In this document: positions 1 to 6,816 of the stretch, piece by piece
Numbering within the stretch: the first letter of the stretch is position 1
How the letters are laid out: the number at the start of each line of letters is the position of its first letter
NCBI GenBank assembly: GCA_021779635.1
Contig: JAJYAH010000089.1
Location: 1 to 14,344, forward strand
DNA: 14,344 nucleotides
Reading direction: 5' to 3'
Source of the DNA: Pseudomonadota bacterium
GTDB taxonomy: Bacteria; Pseudomonadota; Alphaproteobacteria; Rhizobiales; Xanthobacteraceae
Notes under the pieces: model-generated
What the model saw: only the letters and a program-made list of their open reading frames with translations
Database searches by the model: none
What the model was told of the DNA's origin: nothing
Made by a program: the position numbers and the translations under genes

Positions 1-34
1 CACGCTGGCGATAGGTTTCGGCTAATTTTGAGGG

Positions 35-448
35 ATGAGTGATTCGCTCGAGCGGCTCTATCTGGCGGTGATCGCGGCCAAGGATCTCAATCCGGCAACG
101 TCGCGAACCGCGCGGCTGTTTCAGCGCGGCCCGGCCAAGATGGCCAAGAAACTGGCCGAAGAAGCCATCGAGGTCGTGATCGACGCCGTCAGCGGCGATT
201 CCGACGCCGTGGTCCGCGAGAGCGCCGACCTGCTCTATAATCTCACCGTGTTGTGGGCGTCAGCCGGTGTGCAGCCCGAGGATGTCTGGCGCGAAATGGA
301 CCGGCGCGAGCATATGCTCGGAATTGCCGAGAAGCTGCCGAAATCCGCCGTAAAAATGTCCAAGGAGATGCACAAGGCGGCGCAGCCCCGGATCGGACGG
401 CGACCAATTGTCGCGCTTGCGAGCCGCAATTTGCACAAGCGCGGCTAA
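35..448 (+). CDS. hisE: Phosphoribosyl-ATP pyrophosphohydrolase (HisE-like paralogue)
   Basis: HisE hydrolyses phosphoribosyl-ATP to phosphoribosyl-AMP and diphosphate, the second step of histidine synthesis, in the cytosol. The 137-residue product has the all-alpha NTP-pyrophosphohydrolase metal motifs: E43xxE46 in KKLAEEAIEVVIDA and E62xxD65 in RESADLLYNL. The RTARLFQRG segment near residues 24-32 also fits the family. The ATG at 35 is preceded by GAGGG directly against the start codon, so the ribosome site is badly spaced, but the protein N-terminus matches the family as I recall it. The tail after residue about 105 is basic and not obviously conserved. No his genes flank it. From memory, Bradyrhizobium and Rhodopseudomonas carry two hisE genes, and this resembles the one outside the his operon. 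The family call is firm; which paralogue it is remains inference. Confidence 0.9.
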   Translation: MSDSLERLYLAVIAAKDLNPATSRTARLFQRGPAKMAKKLAEEAIEVVIDAVSGDSDAVVRESADLLYNLTVLWASAGVQPEDVWREMDRREHMLGIAEKLPKSAVKMSKEMHKAAQPRIGRRPIVALASRNLHKRG

Positions 449-522
449 GGCTTCCCGGATTTTTTCAAATTCCCGCGAATTCCCGGCATGGACAAATCCG
501 CCCCATGGTGGTTCATCGCGCC

Positions 523-1104
523 ATGCTGAGACGAATTTACGACTGGTGTATCGACGCCGCGCACAAGCCATATGCGCTCTGGATTCTGGGAGCCGTGGCG
601 TTCGCGGAGAGCTCGTTCTTCCCGGTGCCGCCCGATGTGATGTTGCTTCCGATGTCGGTGGCCCGGCCGCGTCGCGCATGGCTGTTTGCCACGGTATGCA
701 CGGTTGCATCGGTGGCGGGCGGAGTGCTCGGTTATGCCATCGGTGCGCTGCTCTACGACTCAGTTGGGCAATGGCTGATCAACCTGTACGGCCTTGGCAG
801 CAAGGTCGAAACATTCCGTGAGTCCTATGCCCAATGGGGTGCGGTGATCATCATCGGCAAGGGCCTGACGCCGATCCCCTACAAGCTCGTGACCATCACT
901 TCGGGTTTTGCAGGGTACAATATCTGGTTGTTCATTCTCTGCTCGATGATCGGTCGCGGGATGCGCTTTTTCATCGGTGCAATCCTCTTCAACCGCTATG
1001 GAGACGTTATCCGCGCCGAACTCGAGAAGCGTCTCGGACTCTGGGTTTCGCTGGGTGCCGCACTGCTGCTGTTCGGCTTTATCGTCGCCTATAGAATGCT
1101 TTGA
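523..1104 (+). CDS. DedA/YqaA family inner-membrane protein
   Basis: This 193-residue integral membrane protein belongs to the DedA/VTT (SNARE-associated) superfamily, whose members include lipid scramblases or flippases and proteins needed for membrane homeostasis. It shows E29-S-S-F-F-P-V-P-P-D (29-38), the re-entrant-loop signature GKGLTPIPYK (112-121) and the conserved arginine segment IGRGMRFF (143-150). Hydrophobic segments lie near 19-45, 52-78, 105-140 and 172-191. The frame is open upstream to 253, inside hisE, but that part is not membrane-like. An in-frame ATG at 505 is the alternative start; I chose 523 because the N-terminus MLRRIYDWCIDAAHKPYALW fits family members as I recall them. 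No good Shine-Dalgarno precedes either. It starts 74 bp after hisE, so cotranscription is possible. Its transported substrate is not deducible. Confidence 0.88.
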   Translation: MLRRIYDWCIDAAHKPYALWILGAVAFAESSFFPVPPDVMLLPMSVARPRRAWLFATVCTVASVAGGVLGYAIGALLYDSVGQWLINLYGLGSKVETFRESYAQWGAVIIIGKGLTPIPYKLVTITSGFAGYNIWLFILCSMIGRGMRFFIGAILFNRYGDVIRAELEKRLGLWVSLGAALLLFGFIVAYRML

Positions 1105-1157
1105 ACCTGCCCGTGAATTACCTTGCCGGTTCGCAGCCTCAGGTTACGCTTGATGCC

Positions 1158-1775
1158 ATGTCTGATGATGCCATGTCTGACCGATCCGGCAACCTCTTCG
1201 CGCGTTCCAGGATGCGGGTCGCGGCTCTGGGCGCGGCGATGTTGATGCTGGCGATGGATGTGGCCTGGCCGCAAGCGGCTTCGCCGCCGTCCGCGACGCC
1301 GTCCTCCCTCGTCCAGGCGCCGGCTCAGCCGGCGGCGCCGGGTCCTGCGTCGCCGCCGCACGAGCCGGTGCCGTCATCTCCAGCGCCGGTGCGCCGGGAG
1401 AATCCAGGCCTGATCAACGAAATCGGCACACTGTTCGAGAAGTCCCTGTCGATCCTGCCGCCGATGAAAAGCCCACATGAGACCATCGAGGATTTGAACG
1501 CACGCGCAAAGGATGCAGGCGAAGCCCTGTCGCGCATGGCGAGGCCAGGCTCGATGGTGACGGGACGCGTGATATGTCCGGTCTCGGCGAATGGCGCGCC
1601 AGACTGCAAGACGGCGTCGGATACATTGTGCCAGGCCAAGGGCCTCAAGGAAGGCACGAGCCTGAACAGCGATTCGGCGGAGACCTGCTCTGCGAAAGTC
1701 CTGATCCCTGGCCGCACCCGGAAGCCGGACGATTGCCGGACCGATCACTATGTCACCCGCGCATTGTGCCAGTGA
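1158..1775 (+). CDS. Exported protein with Pro/Ala-rich linker and six-cysteine C-terminal domain
   Basis: This is a conserved-hypothetical type that I do not recognise by function. From the ATG at 1158 the product has 205 residues: a short charged N-terminus, a hydrophobic segment about 19-35 ending ...AMDVAWPQAA (signal peptide or anchor), a Pro/Ala/Ser-rich linker about 38-80, a helical stretch (ETIEDLNARAKDAGEALSRM), then a C-terminal domain with six cysteines ending in ALCQ. Six cysteines in about 70 residues of a probably periplasmic domain suggest up to three disulfides. The frame extends back to a TTG at 1101 overlapping the dedA stop; ATGs at 1173 and 1212 are other possible starts. 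AGGT at 1141-1144 is a weak ribosome site for 1158. It is probably cotranscribed with dedA. Coding status is good; function is unknown. Confidence 0.75.
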   Translation: MSDDAMSDRSGNLFARSRMRVAALGAAMLMLAMDVAWPQAASPPSATPSSLVQAPAQPAAPGPASPPHEPVPSSPAPVRRENPGLINEIGTLFEKSLSILPPMKSPHETIEDLNARAKDAGEALSRMARPGSMVTGRVICPVSANGAPDCKTASDTLCQAKGLKEGTSLNSDSAETCSAKVLIPGRTRKPDDCRTDHYVTRALCQ

Positions 1776-1926
1776 CACCGGGATATCCAGCGACGCCGCG
1801 ATTTTTTGCGATGCCCCGCTTGCCAAAGGCGCGATTGCGTTGTTTGCATGATGTCTGGCATCTTTCAGCCCAATGCATCACGACTTCCCATCGCGTTTCC
1901 CCTGAGTGACGAAGAGGATTTTTTGA

Positions 1927-2895
1927 ATGTCCATGCCTGCCTTGTTCAAGGGCCGTCTGTCGATACCGGTGATCGGAGCGCCGCTGTTCATCATCTCCGT
2001 GCCCGATCTGGTGATCGCGCAATGCAAAGCGGGAATCGTGGGATCGTTTCCGGCGCTGAACGCGCGGCCGCCGGCGCTGCTCGACGAGTGGCTGGCACGG
2101 ATCAAGGAAGAACTGGCCGCGCACGACAAGGCCAATCCCGGCCGGCTCTCGGCGCCGTTCGCGGTGAACCAGATCGTGCATCGGTCGAACAACCGGCTCG
2201 ACCATGATCTCGCGCTTTGCGAGAAGCACAAGGTGCCGATCATCATCACGTCGCTCGGCGCGCGCGAGGAGCTCAACCAGGCCGCGCACGGCTGGGGCGG
2301 CATCGTTTTTCACGACGTCATCAACCAGAAATTCGCGCACAAGGCGATCGAGAAGGGCGCCGATGGCCTGATCCTGGTGTCCGCCGGCGCCGGCGGCCAT
2401 GCCGGCGAGATATCGCCATTCGCGTTCGTGGCGGAGACCCGGCAATGGTTCGATGGGCCGATCGCGCTGTCGGGCGCGATCGCCAACGGCCGGGCGATCC
2501 GGGCGGTGCGGATGCTTGGCGCCGACTTTGCCTATATCGGCTCGGCCTTCATCGCCACCACCGAAGCCAATGCGGTGGAGGGGTACAAGCAGATGATCAC
2601 CACCTCATCGGCGGAGGATATCGTCTATTCGAATCTGTTTACCGGCGTGCACGGCAACTATCTGAAGCCATCGATCGTCGCCGCCGGAATGGATCCGGAT
2701 AATCTTCCCGAATCGGACCCGTCGAAAATGAGTTTCGGCACCGATGAATCGGGCGAGCGCGCCAAGCCGAAAGCCTGGAAGGAAATCTGGGGCAGCGGCC
2801 AGGGCGTCGGCAGTGTTGGAAAGATCGTGCCGGCCGCGGAACTGATCGCACGGTTCAAGAAAGAATACGACGAAGCGGTCGATCCGCCGCTGTGA
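1927..2895 (+). CDS. Nitronate monooxygenase family FMN protein (first paralogue)
   Basis: This 322-residue TIM-barrel flavoprotein belongs to the nitronate monooxygenase (2-nitropropane dioxygenase) family, members of which oxidise alkyl nitronates with FMN and O2. Related proteins act as enoyl reductases, so the reaction is not certain. Visible motifs are the N-terminal APLFIIS (18-24), NQIVHRSN (81-88), SAGAGGHAG (152-160) with the family histidine H158, and the FMN-phosphate segment YIGSAFIAT (203-211). AGAGGA at 1913-1918 sits 8 nt before the ATG, a good ribosome site. The stop TGA shares its last base with the ATG of the thioesterase gene, implying translational coupling. A second paralogue lies 2.5 kb downstream. 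Given the thioesterase and acyl-CoA synthetase neighbours, an acyl-CoA substrate is a reasonable inference. Confidence 0.88.
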   Translation: MSMPALFKGRLSIPVIGAPLFIISVPDLVIAQCKAGIVGSFPALNARPPALLDEWLARIKEELAAHDKANPGRLSAPFAVNQIVHRSNNRLDHDLALCEKHKVPIIITSLGAREELNQAAHGWGGIVFHDVINQKFAHKAIEKGADGLILVSAGAGGHAGEISPFAFVAETRQWFDGPIALSGAIANGRAIRAVRMLGADFAYIGSAFIATTEANAVEGYKQMITTSSAEDIVYSNLFTGVHGNYLKPSIVAAGMDPDNLPESDPSKMSFGTDESGERAKPKAWKEIWGSGQGVGSVGKIVPAAELIARFKKEYDEAVDPPL

Positions 2896-3637
2896 TGGAC
2901 GCCATCTATCGCGTCGAGGGCAATCGCGTCGTCACGAGTCCCGACGCGGCCGGACCTTGGGATGCCCAGATGCAGCACGGCTCGGCGCCGGCGGCTTTGG
3001 CGGTATGGGCCGCCGAAGCGATACCGACGCGAGAGCCGATGCGGATCGCGCGCGTGACCATCGATCTGATGCGTCCGGTACCGGTGGCGCCGTTGACGTT
3101 CGAGACCGAAGTGCTGCGGGAGGGGCGCAAGATCCAGTTGTGCGCCGTCAAGCTGCGCGCCGGGAATGTCGTCGTCGTCACGGCAACCGTGCTCAAGATC
3201 AAGGCGCGGGCATTGACCCTGCCACCGGGCCGGATCAGGCGCGCGAGGAGTTGCCGGACTTTTCCGGCAGCCCTTTTGTGAGGGGCATCTCGATGCGCGC
3301 CGCCCACGGCCGGTTCGGCGCGCCGGGTCCCGGTGCGATCTGGTACCGGGTCGACCGGCCGCTGGTGGAGGCGTCGCCGGTTTCGCAGGCCATGCGGGCC
3401 GTGGTCGCCGCGGATTTATGCAACGGCACCTCGGCGGCGCTGGATTTTCGGCAATGGACGTTCATCAATGCCGACCTTACCGTCAGCTTTGCCCGGCAGC
3501 CGGTTGGCACATGGATTTTGCTCGATGCGGAATCGTGGATCGGACCGGACGGCGCGGGTCTCGCCGCGGCGCGGCTCGCGGACGAACGCGGCTATTTCGG
3601 CCGCGCCGTCCAGAGCCTGGTGATCGAGAAGCGATAA
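2895..3637 (+). pseudogene. TesB-like double-hotdog thioesterase, frameshifted
   Basis: Members of this family hydrolyse acyl-CoA thioesters with two tandem hotdog domains (4HBT_3 type). The N-terminal half reads in the frame starting at ATG 2895 (MDAIYRVEGN..., MQHGSAPAALAVWAAE, then IDLMRPVPVAPLTFETEV) to about 3228. The C-terminal half reads in the -1 frame to the stop at 3637 (SPFVRGISMRAAHGRFGAPG, then PLVEASPVSQAMRA, WTFINADLTVSFARQPVG, YFGRAVQSLVIEKR). Together they give about 247 residues, normal for the family. The break lies between about 3200 and 3245 and is repaired by one added base, most simply in the GGG at 3227-3229. The N-terminal frame alone stops at 3281, giving a protein with one hotdog domain. 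No slippery heptamer is evident, so I favour a one-base deletion, real or a sequencing error. It is translationally coupled to the upstream NMO-family gene. Confidence 0.8.
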
Positions 3638-3655
3638 GCGGCCAGTCAACGCAGG

Positions 3656-5218
3656 CTAGCCGACCATCCGCTCGCGTCCGACCCAGAAGCCTGCCTTCAG
3701 CACCTTCTTGTCGACCTTGCCGACGCCGGTCATCGGAAGTTCGCTGACAAATTTCACCTGCTTGGGCGCGTGCGCCGAGCCCTTGCGCGCCCTGACAAGA
3801 GCGATCAACTCATCGGCGTTCGGCTTCGTGCCTTCGCGCGGGACCACTACCGCGGTGACCGCCTCGCCCCATTTGTCGTCGGGCACGCCGACGACGGCGA
3901 CCATCGCGACATCGGCGTGTTGCGACAGCACGTCCTCGACCTCGCGCGGAAAGATGTTGAAGCCGCCGCTGACGATCATGTCCTTCTTGCGGTCGAGGAT
4001 GAACAGGTAGCCGCGTTCGTCGGCACGCGCGATATCGCCGGTGTGCAGCCATCCGTTCTTCAGGGTTTCGGCGTTCTGCTCGGGCCGCTTCCAGTATTCC
4101 GACATCACATGCGGCGCGCGCACGCAAATCTCGCCAGGCTCGCCGCTCTTGACCGGCTGGTCGTCGTCGCCGAGAATTTTGACTTCGCAGGCGGCGATCG
4201 GAAATCCGCAGGACAGGAATAATTCCGGGGCCTTCGGATCATGATCCGCCTTGCGCAGCAGCGAGATCGGGTAGCATTCGCTCTGGCCGTAAAGCTGCGA
4301 AAACACCGGACCGATCCGCTCGATACCCTCAACCAGCCGGCTCGGCGACATCGCCGAGGCGCCATACAGCAGCAGTTCGAGCGAGGAGAGATCGGTCTTG
4401 TCCAGCGCCGGATGGTCCAGCAGCACATAGATCATGGTCGGCACGAACAGCGTGAAATTGATGCGCTCGCGCGCGATGGTCTTCAACACCGCTTCCGGAT
4501 CGAAACCCTTGAGCATGTGCACGGTGCCGCCGCGCATCAGCGTCGGCAATATCTTGGTGCCGGCGACGTGGCTGATCGGCGCCACCGTGAGATAGCTTGG
4601 CGTATCGGGAATTTCGAAGTCGGACAGGATCGCGTTGGCGCCGCCGCCCAGCTTCCGATGGGTGCGTAGCGCGCCTTTGGACTTGCCGGTGGTGCCGCCG
4701 GTGTAATTCAGTATCGCGATATCGTCGGGGCCGGCCAGACAACGCGGCGTGGCGGTGCCCATGGCGACGATCCCGGCCAGCAAATCGATGCCGTAGCCGG
4801 CGGCGCCGAGCGTGAAGATCGCTCGCAGGTTGGATGCCCTGGTGGCGAGATCACCTCCGCGATCCCTGAACGCATCGGCGTCAATCACCAGAACCCGGGA
4901 TTCCGAATCCTCGATCTGGAACAGTTGATCGTCGAGCGAGCCCAGGGGATGCAGCCAGGTAATTGCGAGCCTGGACAATTGCGCGGCGACGCCGGCACAC
5001 CAGGTATCGGCGCGGTTGGCGGTGAGGAACGCCACGCGCGTGCCCGGCTCCAGTCCCAGTTGCATGAACACCCGCTGGATGCGGCCGATCAGTTCGGTGG
5101 TGCCGGCATAGGTGAGCGATCCACCCGGCCAGCTGAACGCCACCCGCGACGGATAGCGCGCCAGCGCCCGCAAGGTCTGGGCGCAGGCGGTCGGAAAGGC
5201 ATGGAGCGGATCGGACAT
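3656..5218 (-). CDS. AMP-forming acyl-CoA synthetase (ANL superfamily)
   Basis: This cytosolic adenylate-forming ligase should activate a carboxylic acid to acyl-AMP and then acyl-CoA. The 520-residue product has the complete motif set: phosphate loop YTGGTTGKSKG (172-182), YGQSE (310-314), LHTGD (391-395), hinge and A8 region DRKKDMIVSGGFNIFPREVE (409-428) and the catalytic lysine K501 in TGVGKVDKK. The frame is open to 5467, but ATG at 5218 has a strong GGAGG ribosome site a few bases upstream and begins the recognisable domain, so I use it. Its 3' end faces the thioesterase gene across 18 bp, and its 5' end is divergent from the second NMO paralogue. The substrate (fatty, aromatic or branched acid) cannot be read from the sequence. 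A thioesterase and two NMO-type flavoproteins nearby suggest a shared acyl-CoA route. Confidence 0.92.
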   Translation of the reverse strand: MSDPLHAFPTACAQTLRALARYPSRVAFSWPGGSLTYAGTTELIGRIQRVFMQLGLEPGTRVAFLTANRADTWCAGVAAQLSRLAITWLHPLGSLDDQLFQIEDSESRVLVIDADAFRDRGGDLATRASNLRAIFTLGAAGYGIDLLAGIVAMGTATPRCLAGPDDIAILNYTGGTTGKSKGALRTHRKLGGGANAILSDFEIPDTPSYLTVAPISHVAGTKILPTLMRGGTVHMLKGFDPEAVLKTIARERINFTLFVPTMIYVLLDHPALDKTDLSSLELLLYGASAMSPSRLVEGIERIGPVFSQLYGQSECYPISLLRKADHDPKAPELFLSCGFPIAACEVKILGDDDQPVKSGEPGEICVRAPHVMSEYWKRPEQNAETLKNGWLHTGDIARADERGYLFILDRKKDMIVSGGFNIFPREVEDVLSQHADVAMVAVVGVPDDKWGEAVTAVVVPREGTKPNADELIALVRARKGSAHAPKQVKFVSELPMTGVGKVDKKVLKAGFWVGRERMVG

Positions 5219-5354
5219 GTTTCCTCCGGCTGGCTTTCTTATGTGCTTTCTTGGCTTTGTCTTGGGCCTTCGGCCGTGCCAATGTTGCCGAACGCTAGCA
5301 CGCCGAGGCCCGGGCGCGGAACGACAAACGCCATCCAACCAGGGAAACCGCATC
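5219..5354. promoter_or_regulatory. Divergent promoter region between acyl-CoA synthetase and second NMO paralogue
   Basis: These 136 bp must hold the start signals for both divergent genes. The left side contains pyrimidine-rich near-repeats on the + strand: CTTTCTT at 5234-5240 and 5246-5252, and CTTTGTCTT at 5255-5263. They form the A/G-rich 5' leader of the synthetase mRNA on the other strand. A GGCC-TTC-GGCC inverted repeat follows near 5266-5276. I could not identify convincing -35/-10 hexamers or a known operator. The region as a regulatory spacer is inferred from gene orientation. Confidence 0.45.
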
Positions 5355-6338
5355 TTGAATTCCGCCGACCCGCTGGCGCGCTTTCGCGACCGCCTCAGCC
5401 TGCCGCTGATCGCGGCGCCGATGTTTCTCGTCTCCGGCGTCGACCTCGTGGTGGCGGCATGCCGCAACGGGGTGATCGGCGCGTTACCGACCGTGAATTG
5501 CCGCAGCCCCGAACAACTCGATGACTGGCTTTCCGAGATCGAAGAGCGGTTGCGCCGCCATTCCGGTCAGGCTGCAAAGCCTTCGGCGCCGGTCTGCCCG
5601 AACCTGATCGTGCATCGTTCCAACGCGCGGCTTGCGCAGGACCTCGAGGTGCTGCTGCGGCACAAGCCCGAGATCGTGATCACGTCAGTCGGATCGCCGG
5701 CACCGGTGCTCGCGGCCCTGCATGACGCTGGCGCGCTGGTGTTTGCGGACGTCGCCAGCATCCGCCACGCCGAACGTGCCATCGCGGCCGGCGCCGATGG
5801 GCTGGTGCTGCTGACCGCGGGGGCCGGCGGTCAGACCGGGTGGCTCAACCCGTTCGTGTTTGTCCGTGCGGTGCGGACGTTCTTCGACGGTCCGATTGTG
5901 CTGGCGGGAGGTATCAGCGATGGCCACGCACTGCGCGCGGCGCAGGCGCTCGGCTGCGATCTGGCCTATATGGGCACCAAATTCATCGCCACCCGCGAAA
6001 GCATGGCCGACGCCAGATACAAGGAGATGCTGGTTGCGAGCAGCGCCGACGATATCCTGCTGACGACAGCCTTCACCGGCCTGCAGACCAACATGCTGCG
6101 GCCTTCCATCGCCGCCGCGGGGCTTGATCCCGACGACCTGCCCCAACGCGGCGCCATCGACATCGGCCAGGACATCGACATCGGCGCGCGCGAGGCGCGG
6201 CCCAACCGCTGGCGCGATATCTGGAGCGCCGGCCACTCAACCTCCGGCGTGACCGAGGTGCTCGCGGTCGACGATCTCGTCGCGCGCACCACCGCCGAAT
6301 TCCGTGCTGCCGATGCGCGGCCGCGATTCCGATTTTAA
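5355..6338 (+). CDS. Nitronate-monooxygenase-family protein, His-to-Gln variant (second paralogue)
   Basis: This 327-residue FMN TIM-barrel protein is clearly paralogous to the product of 1927-2895: IAAPMFLVSG (19-28), LIVHRSNARL (84-93), DLAYMGTKFIATRESMADA (202-220), PSIAAAGLDPDDLP (250-263). In the AGAGGHxG motif the histidine of the first copy is replaced: TAGAGGQTG has Q160. Nitronate monooxygenases use that histidine as catalytic base, so this protein may do another FMN reaction or have lost activity. The frame is open from 5217, but that would overlap the divergent synthetase gene. I chose TTG at 5355, which has AGGGA at 5341-5345 as ribosome site and gives the same N-terminal start of fold as the paralogue. 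The stop lies inside a TTAA-N7-TTAA site. Confidence 0.85.
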   Translation: MNSADPLARFRDRLSLPLIAAPMFLVSGVDLVVAACRNGVIGALPTVNCRSPEQLDDWLSEIEERLRRHSGQAAKPSAPVCPNLIVHRSNARLAQDLEVLLRHKPEIVITSVGSPAPVLAALHDAGALVFADVASIRHAERAIAAGADGLVLLTAGAGGQTGWLNPFVFVRAVRTFFDGPIVLAGGISDGHALRAAQALGCDLAYMGTKFIATRESMADARYKEMLVASSADDILLTTAFTGLQTNMLRPSIAAAGLDPDDLPQRGAIDIGQDIDIGAREARPNRWRDIWSAGHSTSGVTEVLAVDDLVARTTAEFRAADARPRFRF

Positions 6339-6349
6339 CGCGCCGTTAA
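6335..6349. promoter_or_regulatory. Candidate CtrA box (TTAA-N7-TTAA)
   Basis: TTAA at 6335-6338, seven bases CGCGCCG, then TTAA at 6346-6349 followed by CCA. This matches the alphaproteobacterial CtrA full site TTAA-N7-TTAA, and its right half extends to TTAACCA, close to the TTAACCAT half-site. It is also a small dyad TTAACG-CGC-CGTTAA. It overlaps the stop codon of the upstream gene and lies 88 bp before the start of the 81-residue gene. Binding is not shown by sequence alone. Confidence 0.35.
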
Positions 6350-6437
6350 CCACTCTGGCCCCAACAATCAGGTCCGAGGTCGCCCACCGCCAGCCCGCGG
6401 AAGGTTGCGCCTGAAACCGTTGCTGAAGGGGTGCGAT

Positions 6438-6683
6438 ATGGATTTCGATACATTCTTTGCGAAGACCCCGGCGACCCTCGACGAGATCCGGACCCGTGTC
6501 GCTTACGCGCTCAAGCGGCATCCGCTGTGCCGCAGCGTGCAATTCGATATCATCAGCATGCCCCGCACCAGCAAGGGCAACTGGACCATCAGCCTGCACT
6601 CGGTTGCGCCCGACGCGCTGTGGGAGGCCTCCGATATTGTCGCCGACATCCAAGAAGCCTACGATCTGGCCGTCGCCGCCTGA
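6438..6683 (+). CDS. Small conserved-type hypothetical protein (81 residues)
   Basis: I do not recognise the function. The product is soluble-looking, with no signal peptide and no membrane segment, starting MDFDTFFAKTPATLDEIRTR and ending QEAYDLAVAA. Alternating helix-like and strand-like stretches (VQFDIISMP, WTISLHSVA) suggest a small alpha/beta domain. One cysteine is present. The ATG at 6438 has AAGGGG at 6426-6431, six bases upstream, an excellent ribosome site; an in-frame earlier start at 6405 lacks this. Normal base composition and the good ribosome site make it a real gene. It stands alone between the second NMO paralogue and the LTXXQ-like gene, and may be governed by the TTAA-N7-TTAA site upstream. 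Confidence 0.75.
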   Translation: MDFDTFFAKTPATLDEIRTRVAYALKRHPLCRSVQFDIISMPRTSKGNWTISLHSVAPDALWEASDIVADIQEAYDLAVAA

Positions 6684-6763
6684 CTTTCCGGGCTGCCTCG
6701 CCGCTGGTGCCGCGCCGACGGATCCGCCGATGCCGCGGCGGCGGCACGGTTAAGCCTTAATTA

Positions 6764-6781
6764 CTGCCCAGTTTTGGGCAG
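6764..6781. promoter_or_regulatory. 7-bp-stem inverted repeat upstream of LTXXQ-like gene
   Basis: CTGCCCA (6764-6770), loop GTTT, TGGGCAG (6775-6781): a perfect seven-base stem. It ends 35 bp before the TTG start of the next gene. No run of T follows on the + strand, so a standard intrinsic terminator is unlikely. An operator or mRNA leader hairpin is possible. Just upstream, TTAA-GCCTTAA-TTAC (6750-6764) is one base short of a CtrA full site. Confidence 0.4.
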
Positions 6782-6816
6782 AGTCACCGTGGTCGTAGAC
6801 ACAAACGGAGAACGGC

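Noticed and set aside
253..522. Upstream extension of the DedA frame overlapping hisE
   Set aside because: The added residues are Arg/Ala/Cys-rich, not membrane-like, and lie inside hisE; family proteins begin at the later ATG.
3200..3245. Programmed -1 ribosomal frameshift in the thioesterase gene
   Set aside because: No X-XXY-YYZ slippery heptamer or obvious following pseudoknot, and the family is normally encoded in one frame.
3503..3524. Possible sigma-54 promoter (TGGCAC followed by TTGC)
   Set aside because: The GG to GC spacing is 12 rather than 10, and it lies inside the thioesterase coding region.
5219..5467. N-terminal extension of the acyl-CoA synthetase frame
   Set aside because: It would overlap the divergent NMO-family gene and is Arg/Lys-rich; the ATG at 5218 has a strong ribosome site.
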